A DNA stretch of 64,000 nt. Origin: Vreelandella azerica (GTDB lineage Bacteria > Pseudomonadota > Gammaproteobacteria > Pseudomonadales > Halomonadaceae). Below are positions 1-10,365 of the stretch, piece by piece; positions within the stretch are counted from its first letter, which is position 1; the number at the start of each line of letters is the position of its first letter. The position numbers were made by a program, and so were the translations under genes. The notes beneath the pieces are model-generated. The model had not been told where the DNA came from. It saw only the letters and a list, made by a program, of their open reading frames with translations, and made no database searches. Location: NCBI RefSeq assembly GCF_013112225.1, contig NZ_JABFHI010000004.1, forward strand, positions 1 through 64,000, in the 5' to 3' direction.

Positions 1-1
1 T

Positions 2-721
2 CGGCGGTATAGCATCCCGGTAGAACGGCTACAGCGCTTTAATCCTGATGTTAACCCCCAACGTTTATTAGTTGGCCAACAGCTGCTCATTCCCCTGCAA
101 CAGGAACGCGCGCCTTCGGCTGGCCCCTATCGCTACCAGATTCGCGCAGGTGACACCTTCGCTGGCATCGCGCGCCATTTTGGTGCCCGCACCCAGGATT
201 TGATCAACGCCAACCCTGGTGTCACCCCCACCGCCCTGCGAATTGGCCAACTGGTCAATGTGCCGCTTTCCGGCGCTGCCAATCGCCCGCAACCAACCTC
301 CAACAACACAACAGCTAGCCGACCGCCGCCTACTGGCAACCTGCCCACATCCGCACGCCGCTGGCCCTGGCCATTGGACGACTACCGGATTGTGCGGCGT
401 TTCGGGCCAGATGAGCGTGGCACTCTGCAGCCCATGTTACTGGCCACCCAGGCAGGCGCTCAGGCAACTGCCGTTGCCTCAGGGGATGTACGTTTTGCGG
501 GCAGCATGCGACAGCTTGGTCAGGTCGTTATCGTTCACCATCCGGACAACCTGCAAAGCGTCTACGCCCTGTGCTCGGAATTACTGGTCGAAGAAGACAC
601 CCAGGTGGCCCGTGGCGATGCTTTATGTGAGGTAGGGCTAAACCGTAACGGGCGCCATGACTTGCTGTTTGACCTGCGCCAGGGCGGCAACCCTATCGAC
701 CCTCGCCGGGTACTGAAGTAA
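2..721 (+). CDS. LysM and degenerate M23 (LytM-like) envelope protein, 5' end outside window
   Basis: The frame is open from the first bases of the window, so the N-terminus is missing. Two LysM-like peptidoglycan-binding stretches are visible, the first ending in VGQQLLIPL and the second running from YQIRAGDTFAGIARHF to LRIGQLVNVPL. A Pro/Thr/Asn-rich linker leads to a C-terminal M23/LytM-like domain. The zinc-binding motifs of active M23 peptidases are not intact: there is no HxxxD at the start of the domain, and the usual HLHFE is replaced by HDLLFDLR. The protein is therefore more likely a non-catalytic LytM factor, such as an amidase activator of the NlpD/EnvC kind, than a peptidase. Which paralogue it is cannot be decided without the N-terminus. 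It converges with gcvT. Confidence 0.75.
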   Translation, partial: RRYSIPVERLQRFNPDVNPQRLLVGQQLLIPLQQERAPSAGPYRYQIRAGDTFAGIARHFGARTQDLINANPGVTPTALRIGQLVNVPLSGAANRPQPTSNNTTASRPPPTGNLPTSARRWPWPLDDYRIVRRFGPDERGTLQPMLLATQAGAQATAVASGDVRFAGSMRQLGQVVIVHHPDNLQSVYALCSELLVEEDTQVARGDALCEVGLNRNGRHDLLFDLRQGGNPIDPRRVLK

Positions 722-735
722 GCGTAAGCGTTGCC

Positions 736-1869
736 TCAGCCGCGATAATAACCGGGGGTGATAAACGGCATTTTTGTCACGACCATCGGCTGGTGTTTGC
801 CACGTACCAGGGCAAATACCCGGGAACCTGGGCTTTCCCACTCGCGCTCCACATAGCCCATGGCGATCGGCTTGCCGACGCTGGGTCCAAACCCGCCGGA
901 TGTCACTACACCCAACTCGTTACCATCTGCATCGACCAATAAGGCACCTTCCCGCACCGGTGCTTTACCTTCTGCCACTAGGCCAACCCGCTTGCGCGTA
1001 TGGTCTTTAGCGTCTACCTGATGCAGCACCAGATCAGCCCCTGGAAAACCAGCAGCACGATCACCGCCAAAACGGCGCGGCTTGCTGATAGCCCAAATTA
1101 GGCTTGCTTCAACCGGCGTTGTCTGGGTATCCATATCATGGCCATAAAGGCATAGGCCCGCTTCAAGGCGCAGTGAATCCCGCGCGCCCAGGCCAATGGC
1201 CTCTACTTCCGGTTCGGCCAGAAGGCGCCGTGCAAAGGCTTCTGCGGCATGCCCTGCTACCGAGATTTCAAAGCCATCCTCACCGGTATAACCACTGCGG
1301 CTCACCCAGATCTCCTCGCCTGCCAGCCCGTCACCTTCTTTCAGAGTGAAACGTTGATGCTGCATGAACACCAACGCACAGGCTTCAGGACAAAGACGCG
1401 CCATCACATCCTTCGCCTGCGGCCCTTGTAGCGCCAGCAAGGCACGCTCTTCCAGATAGACAATCTCCTGCTGGTCGCCAAGATTAACCCTCAGATGAGC
1501 AAGATCCTGCTCCTTGCATGCGGCGTTCACCACCAGATAAAAATGATCCCCTGCATTAACGATCATCAGGTCATCCAAGATGCCGCCTTCAGTGCTGGTG
1601 AACAGACCATAGCGTTGCGCTCCTTCTGTCAAACCAAGGATATCCACCGGCATCAAGGTCTCCAACGCAAGCGCCGTCTGTTCACCGCTAACAGTTATCT
1701 GCCCCATGTGGGACACATCGAAGAGCCCGCATTTTGCTCGGGTATGCTCATGCTCTTTCTTGACGCCCAACGGATACTGTACCGGCATGTCGTAGCCAGC
1801 AAAGGGCACCATTTTCGCACCCAGTTCCAGATGAAGATCATGCAGCGGGGTCTTTTTCAGCTCGTTCAT
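736..1869 (-). CDS. gcvT: aminomethyltransferase, glycine cleavage T-protein
   Basis: 377 residues, the normal family length. T-protein transfers the methylene group from the aminomethyl-lipoyl arm of GcvH to tetrahydrofolate and releases ammonia. The N-terminus KKTPLHDLHLELGAKMVPFAG and the internal segment GARDSLRLEAGLCLYGHDM, holding the Asp and Arg that line the folate pocket, are typical. An AGGAGGAAA-type ribosome site precedes the ATG. The gene is on the strand opposite gcvH-gcvP, about 2 kb away, with the symporter gene between them. A terminator at 1889-1930 separates it from that symporter, so it probably has its own promoter. Confident call. Confidence 0.96.
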   Translation of the reverse strand: MNELKKTPLHDLHLELGAKMVPFAGYDMPVQYPLGVKKEHEHTRAKCGLFDVSHMGQITVSGEQTALALETLMPVDILGLTEGAQRYGLFTSTEGGILDDLMIVNAGDHFYLVVNAACKEQDLAHLRVNLGDQQEIVYLEERALLALQGPQAKDVMARLCPEACALVFMQHQRFTLKEGDGLAGEEIWVSRSGYTGEDGFEISVAGHAAEAFARRLLAEPEVEAIGLGARDSLRLEAGLCLYGHDMDTQTTPVEASLIWAISKPRRFGGDRAAGFPGADLVLHQVDAKDHTRKRVGLVAEGKAPVREGALLVDADGNELGVVTSGGFGPSVGKPIAMGYVEREWESPGSRVFALVRGKHQPMVVTKMPFITPGYYRG

Positions 1870-1888
1870 TCAATTTTCCTCCTGGCTT

Positions 1889-1930
1889 AAAAAAACCCGG
1901 GAAGACACTCAAGGTGGCTTCCCGGCTTTT
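1889..1930 (-). terminator. Rho-independent terminator of the symporter gene
   Basis: A GCCGGGAAG / CTTCCCGG stem with a 12- to 13-base loop is followed on the minus strand by seven T. It lies between the symporter and gcvT, so it should uncouple the two. Confidence 0.75.
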
Positions 1931-2018
1931 ATTACCTATTTACCCTGCGGCGCTCCGGCGCCGCACAAGGTTCACTCAGTTTCAGGTGAGTGTTCACGCA
2001 TGAACACTCACCCTTACC

Positions 2019-3428
2019 TTATGATTTCTTGTCGTGATCCAGCTCTTCGCCCGGCAGAATATCCTTGCCGTCAAAATAGTCACGGGTCAGCTTGAACACG
2101 ACCGGCGACAGCAGCGCCAGGGCAATCAGGTTGGGAATTGCCATCATCGCATTAAAGGTATCAGCCATCAGCCAGATAAAGCCCAGGTTTGCCATGGCGC
2201 CAAGCGGAATCGCCAGCACGAACAATACCCGATAGAGCATGATGGAACGCGTACCAAACAGGAACTGGAAGCATTTTTCGCCGTAGAAGGACCAACCAAT
2301 AATGGTCGTAAAGGCAAATACCGCCAGCGCAATCGACACGATCTGGTTACCCCAGCCCGGCAAGGCCGCATCAAATGACAAGGCCGTCAGTGAAGCACCG
2401 GCCTCACCATCCACCCAGACCGTTGAGGTCAGGATCACCAGTGCCGTGATGGTGCACACGATAATGGTATCGATAAAGGTGCCTAGCATGGCAATCAAGC
2501 CCTGACGAACAGGGTTCTTAGTCTTGGCGGACGCGTGCGCAATCGGGGCACTACCCAGACCGGCTTCGTTAGAGAAGATACCACGGGCTACACCAAAGCG
2601 AATGGCGGCCATCACCGCCGCACCGGCAAAACCACCCATGGCAGCATGCGGGTTGAAGGCGTAGTAGAAAATCATGCTGAAGGCTTCACCAATTTCACCT
2701 GCATTGATGATTAACACCAGAATACCCGAAAGTACATAGGCAATCCCCATGATCGGCACCAACTTGCCGGCCACTTTACCGATACGCTTGATACCGCCCA
2801 GAATGACCGCGCCTGAAAGCGCCATGATCACAATACCGGTCAACCAGGCAGGAATACCGAAGGTCGAATTCATCGCATCGGCGACCGAATTTGACTGAAC
2901 GGTATTACCGATACCAAAGGCAGCTACGGCCCCGAAGAAAGCGAAAGCGCCGCCCAGCCATAACCATTTACGCCCCAAGCCATTTTTGATGTAGAACATC
3001 GGTCCGCCCACGTGAAAACCCGTGCTGTCTGTCTCTCGATAGCGCACCGCCAGTACGGCTTCAGCAAACTTGGTGGCCATGCCTACCAAGGCAGTAATCC
3101 ACATCCAGAACACGGCGCCTGGGCCGCCCAGGGCAATCGCCGTGGCGACACCGGCAATATTACCCGTGCCTATGGTCGCCGAAAGAGCCGTCATCAAGGC
3201 ATTGAAAGGCGAAATCTCGCCGTCATCATCGGTCTTGGTTTTACCATCAGGGGTATGTTTGGCATCACGCCCTTGCCACATCAGCTTGAAGCCCTCACCC
3301 AGCTTTCTGATCGGCATCAGTTTCAGGCCAATCTGCAGGTAAAGACCTACCCCTAATAATAAAATGAGCATCAAGGGTCCCCATACGACCCCGTTGATTG
3401 ACCCAAAAATACTGGTCAGCATTTCCAT
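2019..3428 (-). CDS. sodium:alanine/glycine symporter, AGCS family
   Basis: 469 residues with about eleven hydrophobic segments and the AGCS signature SNEAGLGSAPIAHA near residue 290. Family members import alanine or glycine with sodium. The start ATG has a CAGGAGAAAAAC ribosome site. Its place between gcvT and gcvH-gcvP suggests glycine uptake that feeds the cleavage system. That substrate is inferred from context, and alanine remains possible. No glycine riboswitch is visible upstream, unlike the dadA-type gene at 26 kb. Confidence 0.92.
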   Translation of the reverse strand: MEMLTSIFGSINGVVWGPLMLILLLGVGLYLQIGLKLMPIRKLGEGFKLMWQGRDAKHTPDGKTKTDDDGEISPFNALMTALSATIGTGNIAGVATAIALGGPGAVFWMWITALVGMATKFAEAVLAVRYRETDSTGFHVGGPMFYIKNGLGRKWLWLGGAFAFFGAVAAFGIGNTVQSNSVADAMNSTFGIPAWLTGIVIMALSGAVILGGIKRIGKVAGKLVPIMGIAYVLSGILVLIINAGEIGEAFSMIFYYAFNPHAAMGGFAGAAVMAAIRFGVARGIFSNEAGLGSAPIAHASAKTKNPVRQGLIAMLGTFIDTIIVCTITALVILTSTVWVDGEAGASLTALSFDAALPGWGNQIVSIALAVFAFTTIIGWSFYGEKCFQFLFGTRSIMLYRVLFVLAIPLGAMANLGFIWLMADTFNAMMAIPNLIALALLSPVVFKLTRDYFDGKDILPGEELDHDKKS

Positions 3429-3992
3429 TGTTTTTCTCCTGGAACCCTTTGCGATTGGTCTGCACAGCCGTCATACAGCGGCTGATGCAACGATTGGTAT
3501 TGTAAGATGGCCATTGGCCACACATCGGCTTTTCAACAGCTGACCGAGACATTGGTACGCTTGAACCCCTTATCATCTGAATAACTCAGGATGACAGCGG
3601 CCAAGGTCGTACATTGCCCTATGTCCCGTTGCAGTATTGTCAAGAGGCGAATTTTATCAAGCCATTATTCCAACGCAATACGGTATTTTTATAGTGAGTG
3701 GATAGCATTTTAAACAGCATTATCAGAAAAACTGACTATATTTTCTGTCAGATCCAGTAATACCACCGCTATAAACTAAAACATGTCGTCCGTGCTGCAA
3801 AGGGCTAACAAGAAATTTGTTTCCTTTCGGAAACACGGTAATATGTGCTGATTACAGCAACTCACCACCTCCGAGGTGACGAGTGGAACCTGTCACGCAA
3901 GCCCATCAGGACAAGCATTGCCTCCCGGGTGGCTAATGGCAAGGTTCAACCAAAGCGCCCGTTTTTGATCCACATTCAATACAGGAAATATC
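3429..3992. promoter_or_regulatory. 564-bp divergent non-coding region between the symporter gene and gcvH
   Basis: No convincing gene is present. Two structures stand out: an inverted repeat CAGAAAA/TTTTCTG around 3724-3747, overlapped by CTGAC/GTCAG, in an AT-rich stretch that could hold promoters, and a 7-bp hairpin TGTTTCC-TTTC-GGAAACA at 3818-3835. A third short hairpin, CACCTC-CGA-GAGGTG-like, lies near 3865-3880. I looked for the glycine riboswitch core on both strands and did not find it. Confidence 0.45.
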
Positions 3993-4379
3993 ATGAGCCA
4001 AGTTCCCGCGAATCTACATTACGCTCCTAGCCACGAATGGGTGCTAGACAACCAGGATGGTACCGTCACTATCGGCATTACCGACCACGCTCAGGAAGCT
4101 CTTGGAGACGTCGTTTTTGTTGAATTGCCCGAAGTCGGCAATACGCTGAGCAAAGGCGAAGAATTTGGGGTGATTGAATCCGTCAAGGCCGCCTCTGATC
4201 TCTATGCTCCTGTGAACGGCAAAGTGATTGAAGTCAACGAAGAGCTCGAAGACTCGCCTGAAACCGTCAACGAATCGCCCTATGAAAATGGTTGGATCAT
4301 GAAAGTCCGCCTGGACAGCAGCATTGATGACCTGCTGGACGCCGAGGCCTATCAGGCATCGATTGACGCTGACGCCTGA
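3993..4379 (+). CDS. gcvH: glycine cleavage H-protein
   Basis: 128 residues, the usual length. The lipoate attachment motif ESVKAASD places the modified lysine at residue 65. The protein carries the aminomethyl group between GcvP, GcvT and lipoamide dehydrogenase. An ACAGGAAATATC ribosome site precedes the ATG. It lies 94 bp upstream of gcvP on the same strand and probably forms an operon with it. No lpd or lipoylation gene is nearby. Confidence 0.97.
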   Translation: MSQVPANLHYAPSHEWVLDNQDGTVTIGITDHAQEALGDVVFVELPEVGNTLSKGEEFGVIESVKAASDLYAPVNGKVIEVNEELEDSPETVNESPYENGWIMKVRLDSSIDDLLDAEAYQASIDADA

Positions 4380-4473
4380 GTCATCGCCCATGCTGTCTTC
4401 CGCTGCCCGCCAACCCTTGGCGGGCAGTTCTGTTAACACTGCCTGGCCTTCTTTAACGTCTGGATCTCGCACA

Positions 4474-7398
4474 ATGTCTCCACAATCTATTGAAATGCGG
4501 CCTTTTGCGGCACGCAGATTGGCACAACTGGCTAATCACGACGCCTTTATCAAACGTCATAACGGCTCTGACGCCGTTGATACCCAGCGCATGCTGGACG
4601 CGCTGGACGTGCCCTCCATGGAAGTGCTCATTCAACAAACCGTGCCTGATGATATCCGTCTGGGACGTGAGCTGGATCTGGACGACCCTCGCAGTGAAGC
4701 GGAAGCACTTGATTACCTGGCCCAGCTGGCGCGCCAGAACCGCGTGGCCAAAAACTTTATCGGCCAGGGTTACTACGGCACTCAGATGCCCGCGGTTATT
4801 CAACGCAACGTGCTGGAAAATCCGGGCTGGTATACCGCCTACACGCCCTATCAGCCAGAAATTTCCCAGGGGCGTCTGGAAGGCCTGCTCAATTTCCAGC
4901 AGGTCATCATGGACCTCACCGGCATGGAGCTGGCCAACGCATCCCTGCTTGATGAAGCCACCGCTGCTGCTGAAGCCATGGCGCTTTGCAAGCGTGCCAA
5001 CAAGAAGAGTAAATCCAATGCTTTCTTTGTGGCTGAAGACGTATTTCCGCAGACCCTGGATGTCCTCAAGACTCGCGCCCAGTACTTCGGCTTTGAACTG
5101 ATTGTTGCCCCGGCTGACGCGCTGGAGCATCACGAGGTTTTTGGCGCCCTGCTGCAATATCCCGGCGAAAGCGGCCAGGTGAATGATCTGGCATCGCTGC
5201 TGGCCAACGCCCGGCAAAAGCAGGTGATGACCTGTGTCGCCACTGACCTTCTGAGCCTGGTGCTGCTAAAAGAACCCGGCGCCCTGGGTGCCGATATCGT
5301 GGTGGGTAATTCACAGCGCTTTGGGGTTCCCATGGGCTTTGGCGGCCCGCATGCGGCTTTCTTTGCTACCTCAGACAAGCTCAAGCGTTCAATTCCAGGG
5401 CGCATCATTGGTGTTTCCCGGGATAGCCACGGCAAGACGGCGCTGCGTATGGCCATGCAGACCCGCGAGCAGCATATCCGCCGCGAAAAAGCCACCTCCA
5501 ATATCTGTACTGCCCAGGCACTGCTGGCCAACATCGCCGGGTTCTATGCCACCTATCATGGCGCTGAGGGCTTACGCACCATTGCCAACCGCGTGCAGCG
5601 CCTGACCACGATTCTGGCCCTCGGCTTGCAGCAGGCGGGCACCACTCTTGCCCACGACAGCTGGTTTGATACCCTGCGGCTGACCGATGTGGACAAGGGC
5701 AAGATTCACGGCCGTGCCATGACCCATGACGTCAACCTGCGCTATTTCGCCAACGGCGATGTGGGCATCAGCTTAGACGAGACCACCAGCGCTCATGATG
5801 TGGCCATGCTGTTCGATATCATTCTGGGCGACGAACATCAGCTATCCATCTCAGCGCTTGATGACCAGATTATCAGCAAGGGAATCACCGGCATACCGGC
5901 CAGCTGCCAGCGGGAAACCGATTTCCTGACCCACCCAACCTTCAAGCGCTACCGCAGCGAAACCGAGATGCTGCGCTACCTGAAGCGTCTGGAAAACAAG
6001 GATCTGTCCCTGGCGCATGCCATGATCCCGCTGGGCTCCTGCACCATGAAGCTCAACGCCACCAGTGAGATGATTCCTGTTTCCTGGCCGGCCTTTGCCA
6101 ACCTGCACCCCTTTGCCCCACGGGAACAGGTATCCGGCTATCATCAGATGATTGATGAACTGGCGTCATTTCTGGTCGAAATCACCGGTTACGATCATAT
6201 CTCCATGCAGCCCAATTCCGGTGCTCAGGGTGAATACGCTGGCCTGCTGGCCATTCGCCGCTATCAGGCGGCTCAGGGTGAAGCCCACCGTGATGTGTGC
6301 CTGATCCCCAGCTCTGCCCACGGCACAAACCCGGCGTCTGCCGCCATGCTGGGCATGCAGGTCGTGGTGGTGGAATGTGATACGGATGGCAATATCGACC
6401 TGGATGACCTGACCCAAAAGGCCGAAAAGCACAGCGACAGACTGGCAGCGGTGATGATCACCTACCCGTCTACCCACGGCGTATTTGAATCCCACGTCCG
6501 CGCAGTGTGTGAAGTCGTACACCGTCACGGCGGCCAGGTATACGTGGACGGTGCTAACATGAACGCTCAGGTGGGTATTACACGCCCCGGTGATTTCGGT
6601 GGCGATGTCTCGCACCTCAACCTGCACAAGACCTTCTGCATTCCGCATGGCGGCGGCGGCCCGGGCATGGGGCCAATTGGCGTCAAGGCGCACTTGGCAC
6701 CCTATGTGGCCAACCACTCGGTCACACCGATTGACGGTATCGACAGGGACAGCGGCGCCGTTGCAGCAGCTGCGTTTGGCAGCGCCTCCATCCTGCCGAT
6801 CTCCTGGGCCTACATCAAGATGATGGGCGCTCGTGGGTTGCGTGAAGCCACCGAGCTTGCAATTCTCAATGCCAACTACATCGCCAAGCGTCTGGAAGAC
6901 AGCTTCCCGGTGCTGTATCGCGGTGAAAACGGCACCGTAGCCCATGAGTGCATCATTGATATCCGCCCGCTCAAGGCCGCTTCCGGAATCAGTGAAGAAG
7001 ATATCGCCAAGCGTCTGATGGATTACGGCTTCCATGCCCCCACCATGTCATTCCCGGTGCCCGGCACCCTGATGATTGAGCCTACTGAGTCTGAGTCGCT
7101 GTATGAAATCGATCGCTTCTGCGATGCAATGATCGCCATTCGCGATGAAATTGCCAGGGTAGAGCGTGGCGAATGGACGCTGGAAGATAACCCCCTGGTC
7201 AATGCGCCACACACTATGGCCGACATCATGGCAAATGACTGGCAACGCGCCTATGACCGTGAAATCGGCGCCTTCCCGACTGAAGCCGTCAAGGCTGCCA
7301 AATACTGGCCTACCGTCAACCGCGTGGATAACGTCTTTGGCGACCGCCAGCTGATCTGTACCTGCCCGAGTATTGATGAGTATCGCGACCCGACCTAA
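4474..7398 (+). CDS. gcvP: glycine dehydrogenase (decarboxylating), P-protein
   Basis: 974 residues when started at the ATG of [11 protein letters not shown], which fits the family. An earlier in-frame ATG at 4324 would overlap gcvH and add 50 unrelated residues, so it is rejected. The enzyme decarboxylates glycine with pyridoxal phosphate and loads the methylamine on GcvH. The PLP-binding lysine lies in [19 protein letters not shown], about residue 719. Both homologous halves are present, making it the single-chain type. A terminator follows at 7430. Confidence 0.97.
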   Translation: MSPQSIEMRPFAARRLAQLANHDAFIKRHNGSDAVDTQRMLDALDVPSMEVLIQQTVPDDIRLGRELDLDDPRSEAEALDYLAQLARQNRVAKNFIGQGYYGTQMPAVIQRNVLENPGWYTAYTPYQPEISQGRLEGLLNFQQVIMDLTGMELANASLLDEATAAAEAMALCKRANKKSKSNAFFVAEDVFPQTLDVLKTRAQYFGFELIVAPADALEHHEVFGALLQYPGESGQVNDLASLLANARQKQVMTCVATDLLSLVLLKEPGALGADIVVGNSQRFGVPMGFGGPHAAFFATSDKLKRSIPGRIIGVSRDSHGKTALRMAMQTREQHIRREKATSNICTAQALLANIAGFYATYHGAEGLRTIANRVQRLTTILALGLQQAGTTLAHDSWFDTLRLTDVDKGKIHGRAMTHDVNLRYFANGDVGISLDETTSAHDVAMLFDIILGDEHQLSISALDDQIISKGITGIPASCQRETDFLTHPTFKRYRSETEMLRYLKRLENKDLSLAHAMIPLGSCTMKLNATSEMIPVSWPAFANLHPFAPREQVSGYHQMIDELASFLVEITGYDHISMQPNSGAQGEYAGLLAIRRYQAAQGEAHRDVCLIPSSAHGTNPASAAMLGMQVVVVECDTDGNIDLDDLTQKAEKHSDRLAAVMITYPSTHGVFESHVRAVCEVVHRHGGQVYVDGANMNAQVGITRPGDFGGDVSHLNLHKTFCIPHGGGGPGMGPIGVKAHLAPYVANHSVTPIDGIDRDSGAVAAAAFGSASILPISWAYIKMMGARGLREATELAILNANYIAKRLEDSFPVLYRGENGTVAHECIIDIRPLKAASGISEEDIAKRLMDYGFHAPTMSFPVPGTLMIEPTESESLYEIDRFCDAMIAIRDEIARVERGEWTLEDNPLVNAPHTMADIMANDWQRAYDREIGAFPTEAVKAAKYWPTVNRVDNVFGDRQLICTCPSIDEYRDPT

Positions 7399-7429
7399 CA
7401 AGGCCTGAATAGTCGTACTCTACTCACTG

Positions 7430-7476
7430 CGCCCTCTACGCCAAGGCTACCCAGCCAGGCTATGAGGGCGTTTTCT
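7430..7476. terminator. terminator shared by gcvP and the LysR gene
   Basis: CGCCCTC and GAGGGCG pair across a 27-base insert that itself holds a small hairpin (GCC..GGC), followed by TTTTCT on the plus strand. It overlaps the 3' end of the converging LysR-type gene. Confidence 0.6.
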
Positions 7477-8353
7477 CGATAAGACGCTGTTCTGTAAAGC
7501 CATTCAGAAGCTTCTCATAGCGTTTAGGTAAAGGCGCGCCTGCTCGATAGACGCAGTACAGCACCTCGTCCACGCTCTGGCTCAGCGCCAATTCCTTGAC
7601 CTGGCGTTGCCAGGGCGATGTTTCCAGCACCAGCCGAGAGACCACGGTAAACCCCAGGCCGCGCGCCACGGCATCCAATACCATGGCAACTTCATTGGTG
7701 AACCCCTGGTGGCGGAAATGGCTCATCGAGCGAAAATCGTCCGCATAGTTGGCCTTCAACAAAGCGTTAGCATGGTTGATGCCATCGTAATAGTTGATAA
7801 AGCCAATCCCCATCAGATCGCTGAGGGTATTGCCCGCGAAATCGGCGGGAACCACCAGGCACAAGGGTTCCTGGTGCCATTTCTCACACACCAGATCAGG
7901 ATGCTTGATCGCTTCCGTGACAATGCCGATATCATATCGGCCGCTGAGCAGATCCGCGCTGATCTCATGGTTAAAGGCAAAGCTGTAGTTCACAATCAGA
8001 TTAGGCTGCATCTGCTGCTGGCCCAGGATGTAGGGGTACAACATCAGGCCCACGCTGCCGGGTGAGGCGATCCGGCATTCGCCGCTATCGAGCAGGTCAT
8101 CATCCAGCCCATGGCGAAACTGCTCATGCTCAGCAAACAGCTTCAGAGCGTAGTCATAGGCCCGTCGACCGGCCTCAGTCAGGATGATTCGTCGCCCCTG
8201 GCGCTCAATCAATGCCTTGCCCAGGTAGGTTTCCAGTTTGCGGATATGCTGGCTCACTCCAGGCTGGGTCATCTCCAGCCGTTGTGCCGTACGCGTAAAA
8301 CTGCCTGTCTCTACCAGGGTGATATAGGTTCGAAAGTACTGCGCATTAAACAT
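7460..8353 (-). CDS. LysR-family transcriptional regulator
   Basis: 297 residues. The N-terminal winged helix-turn-helix is clear (FTRTAQRLEMTQPGVSQHI, about residues 18-36), followed by the periplasmic-binding-protein-like effector domain. It faces ppnN, from which a 127-bp gap separates it, and converges on gcvP. LysR regulators often act on a divergent neighbour, but nothing in the sequence shows whether ppnN or the gcv genes are targets. No strong ribosome site is visible at the ATG. Confidence 0.88.
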   Translation of the reverse strand: MFNAQYFRTYITLVETGSFTRTAQRLEMTQPGVSQHIRKLETYLGKALIERQGRRIILTEAGRRAYDYALKLFAEHEQFRHGLDDDLLDSGECRIASPGSVGLMLYPYILGQQQMQPNLIVNYSFAFNHEISADLLSGRYDIGIVTEAIKHPDLVCEKWHQEPLCLVVPADFAGNTLSDLMGIGFINYYDGINHANALLKANYADDFRSMSHFRHQGFTNEVAMVLDAVARGLGFTVVSRLVLETSPWQRQVKELALSQSVDEVLYCVYRAGAPLPKRYEKLLNGFTEQRLIEKTPS

Positions 8354-8480
8354 AGCAAGCAGCCAACAGTGAAAATCTAATTATTTTAACATATTCATCC
8401 AGTTGCCCTCTGCCTCTGCCATCAGGCAACCCACATGCTAATATGGCGCACCTTGACGAAGACACAATGGAACCCGATCT

Positions 8481-9862
8481 ATGAACAGCCCGCTTCAGTC
8501 GCGCCCGACGCTCTCCACGATCATTTCCCCGGAAGGTAGCCTGGAAGTGCTGTCCCAGCACGAGGTCAACCGCTTGCACTGCACCTCGAAGACGGGCTTG
8601 CATGACTTGCTGCGCCGCTGTGCCCTGGCCGTTCTCAATTGTGGTAACCCCACCGACGACAGCCTGGCCTTGATGGAAGCCTACAAGGATTTCGATATTG
8701 AGGTTCTCCAGCAGGATCGCGGCATCCGCCTCAAGCTGACCAATGCTCCGGCTGACGCCTTTGTTGACGGACGGATGATCCGCGGTATCCGCGAACATCT
8801 TTCCGCCATCATTCGCGATATTGTCTACGTCTATAACGAAATTCAGCAGCACCACCGCTTTGACCTGACCACGGGGAAGGCACCACCAATGCGGTGTTTC
8901 ATATCCTGCGCAAGGCGGGCACCCTGCAGCCCGGACGGGACCCCAGCCTGGTAGTGTGCTGGGGCGGGCATTCCATTTCCCGTGAAGAGTATGAGTACAC
9001 CAAGGATGTTGGCTACCACCTGGGGCTGCGGGACCTGGATATCTGCACCGGCTGTGGCCCAGGTGCCATGAAAGGGCCAATGAAGGGCGCCAACGTCGCC
9101 CATGCCAAGCAGCGCCGCCATAATGGCCGTTACTTGGGCATTTCAGAACCGGGCATCATTGCCGCAGAGGCCCCCAACCCGATTGTCAACGAACTGGTAG
9201 TGATGCCGGATATTGAAAAGCGTCTGGAAGCCTTTGTACGCCTGGGTCACGGCATCATCGTCTTCCCCGGCGGGGTAGGTACCGCCGAAGAGATTCTTTA
9301 CCTACTGGGTATTCTGCTCCACCCCGACAACTGCGAAACGCCCTTCCCGCTGATATTCACCGGCCCTGCCGACTCAGCCGAGTACTTTGCCAGGATTGAC
9401 GAATTTCTTGTCTACACTTTAGGAGAAGACGTTCGCCGCTATTACTCCATCATCACCGGTGATCCGGTGGAAGTCGCGCGCAAGATGCGCCACGGCGTCG
9501 ATGAGGTAGCGGAGTTCCGCCGTCATCATCAGGATGCTTTCTACTATAACTGGCGTTTGACCATAGCACGGAATTTTCAGGAAACCTTCGAGCCCAGCCA
9601 TGCTGCCATGCAAGCACTCAGGCTCGACCGCGATCAACCCACTCACGAACTGGCAGCCAACCTGCGACGCGCCTTTTCCGGTATTGTGGCAGGCAACGTC
9701 AAAGAAAAAGGTATTCGCGCTATCGAAAAGCACGGCCCCTTCCGCCTGCAGGCAGAGCCCGAACTGATGCGCCGGTTGGATGCCCTGCTAACCTCTTTTG
9801 TTGCCCAGGGGCGGATGAAACTGGATGGCCAGGACTACATACCCTGCTATGTTTTAAGTTGA
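8481..9862 (+). CDS. ppnN: nucleotide 5'-monophosphate nucleosidase PpnN (YgdH), split by a one-base loss
   Basis: Two frames together encode a full-length PpnN of about 460 residues. The enzyme hydrolyses purine and pyrimidine monophosphates to free base and ribose 5-phosphate and, in E. coli, is stimulated by (p)ppGpp. The LOG-type motif [10 protein letters not shown] is present. The break is at the four-G run 8873-8876. With a fifth G the protein reads [18 protein letters not shown], the family sequence. I treat this as sequencing error. The gene would supply bases to the purine-degradation genes elsewhere in the window, but that link is inference. Confidence 0.88.
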
Positions 9863-9914
9863 ATCACGTTTTAAACTGAACGCTCTGAACGCTATCACTC
9901 AACCAGGGAGCAGC

Positions 9915-10340
9915 ATGCTGCGACTCTCCAATACGGTAACAATTGCTGAATGGGAAATTGAGCTTAACCCCATTCGCGCTCAAGGCGCCGGCGGGCAAAA
10001 CGTCGTCAACAAGGTGGCGTCGGCTATTCACCTGCGCTTTGACATCCAACGCTCAAGCCTGCCGCCGTTCTATAAAGAGCGGCTGCTGGCATTCAATGAT
10101 CAGCGTATTACCCAGGACGGCGTGATCATTATCAAGGCTCAGCGCTTTCGTACTCAGGAAAAAAACCGCGATGATGCCCTGGAGCGCCTGGCAGAGCTGA
10201 TTAAAGCGGCTACCCGAGAACAACGTGCTCGCCGTTCCACGCGGCCCACTCGGTCAGCTAAGCGCAAGCGGGTAGACAGCAAGACGCGCAAGGGCAAGAC
10301 CAAGGCGCTGCGTGGCAAGGTATCGCCTTCAGGGCATTGA
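9915..10340 (+). CDS. arfB: alternative ribosome-rescue factor B (peptidyl-tRNA hydrolase ArfB/YaeJ)
   Basis: 141 residues. The GGQ motif (residues 26-28, in AQGAGGQNVVNK) and the long basic C-terminal tail, rich in Arg and Lys from about residue 105, are the marks of ArfB. The tail enters the empty mRNA channel of stalled ribosomes and GGQ hydrolyses the peptidyl-tRNA. There is no codon-recognition domain, which separates it from RF1/RF2. A GGGAG ribosome site precedes the ATG. The gene ends 25 bp before the favoured start of the lrgA-like gene. Confidence 0.94.
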   Translation: MLRLSNTVTIAEWEIELNPIRAQGAGGQNVVNKVASAIHLRFDIQRSSLPPFYKERLLAFNDQRITQDGVIIIKAQRFRTQEKNRDDALERLAELIKAATREQRARRSTRPTRSAKRKRVDSKTRKGKTKALRGKVSPSGH

Positions 10341-10365
10341 TTCACTCACTGGAGGCCTAGTGGCT

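Noticed and set aside
3429..3992. Glycine riboswitch upstream of gcvH or the symporter gene
   Set aside because: The conserved aptamer cores are absent on both strands, in contrast to 27088-27283.
6166..7035. Long open frame antisense to gcvP
   Set aside because: It lies wholly inside a well-supported gene, has no ribosome site or recognisable domain, and reflects codon bias of gcvP.
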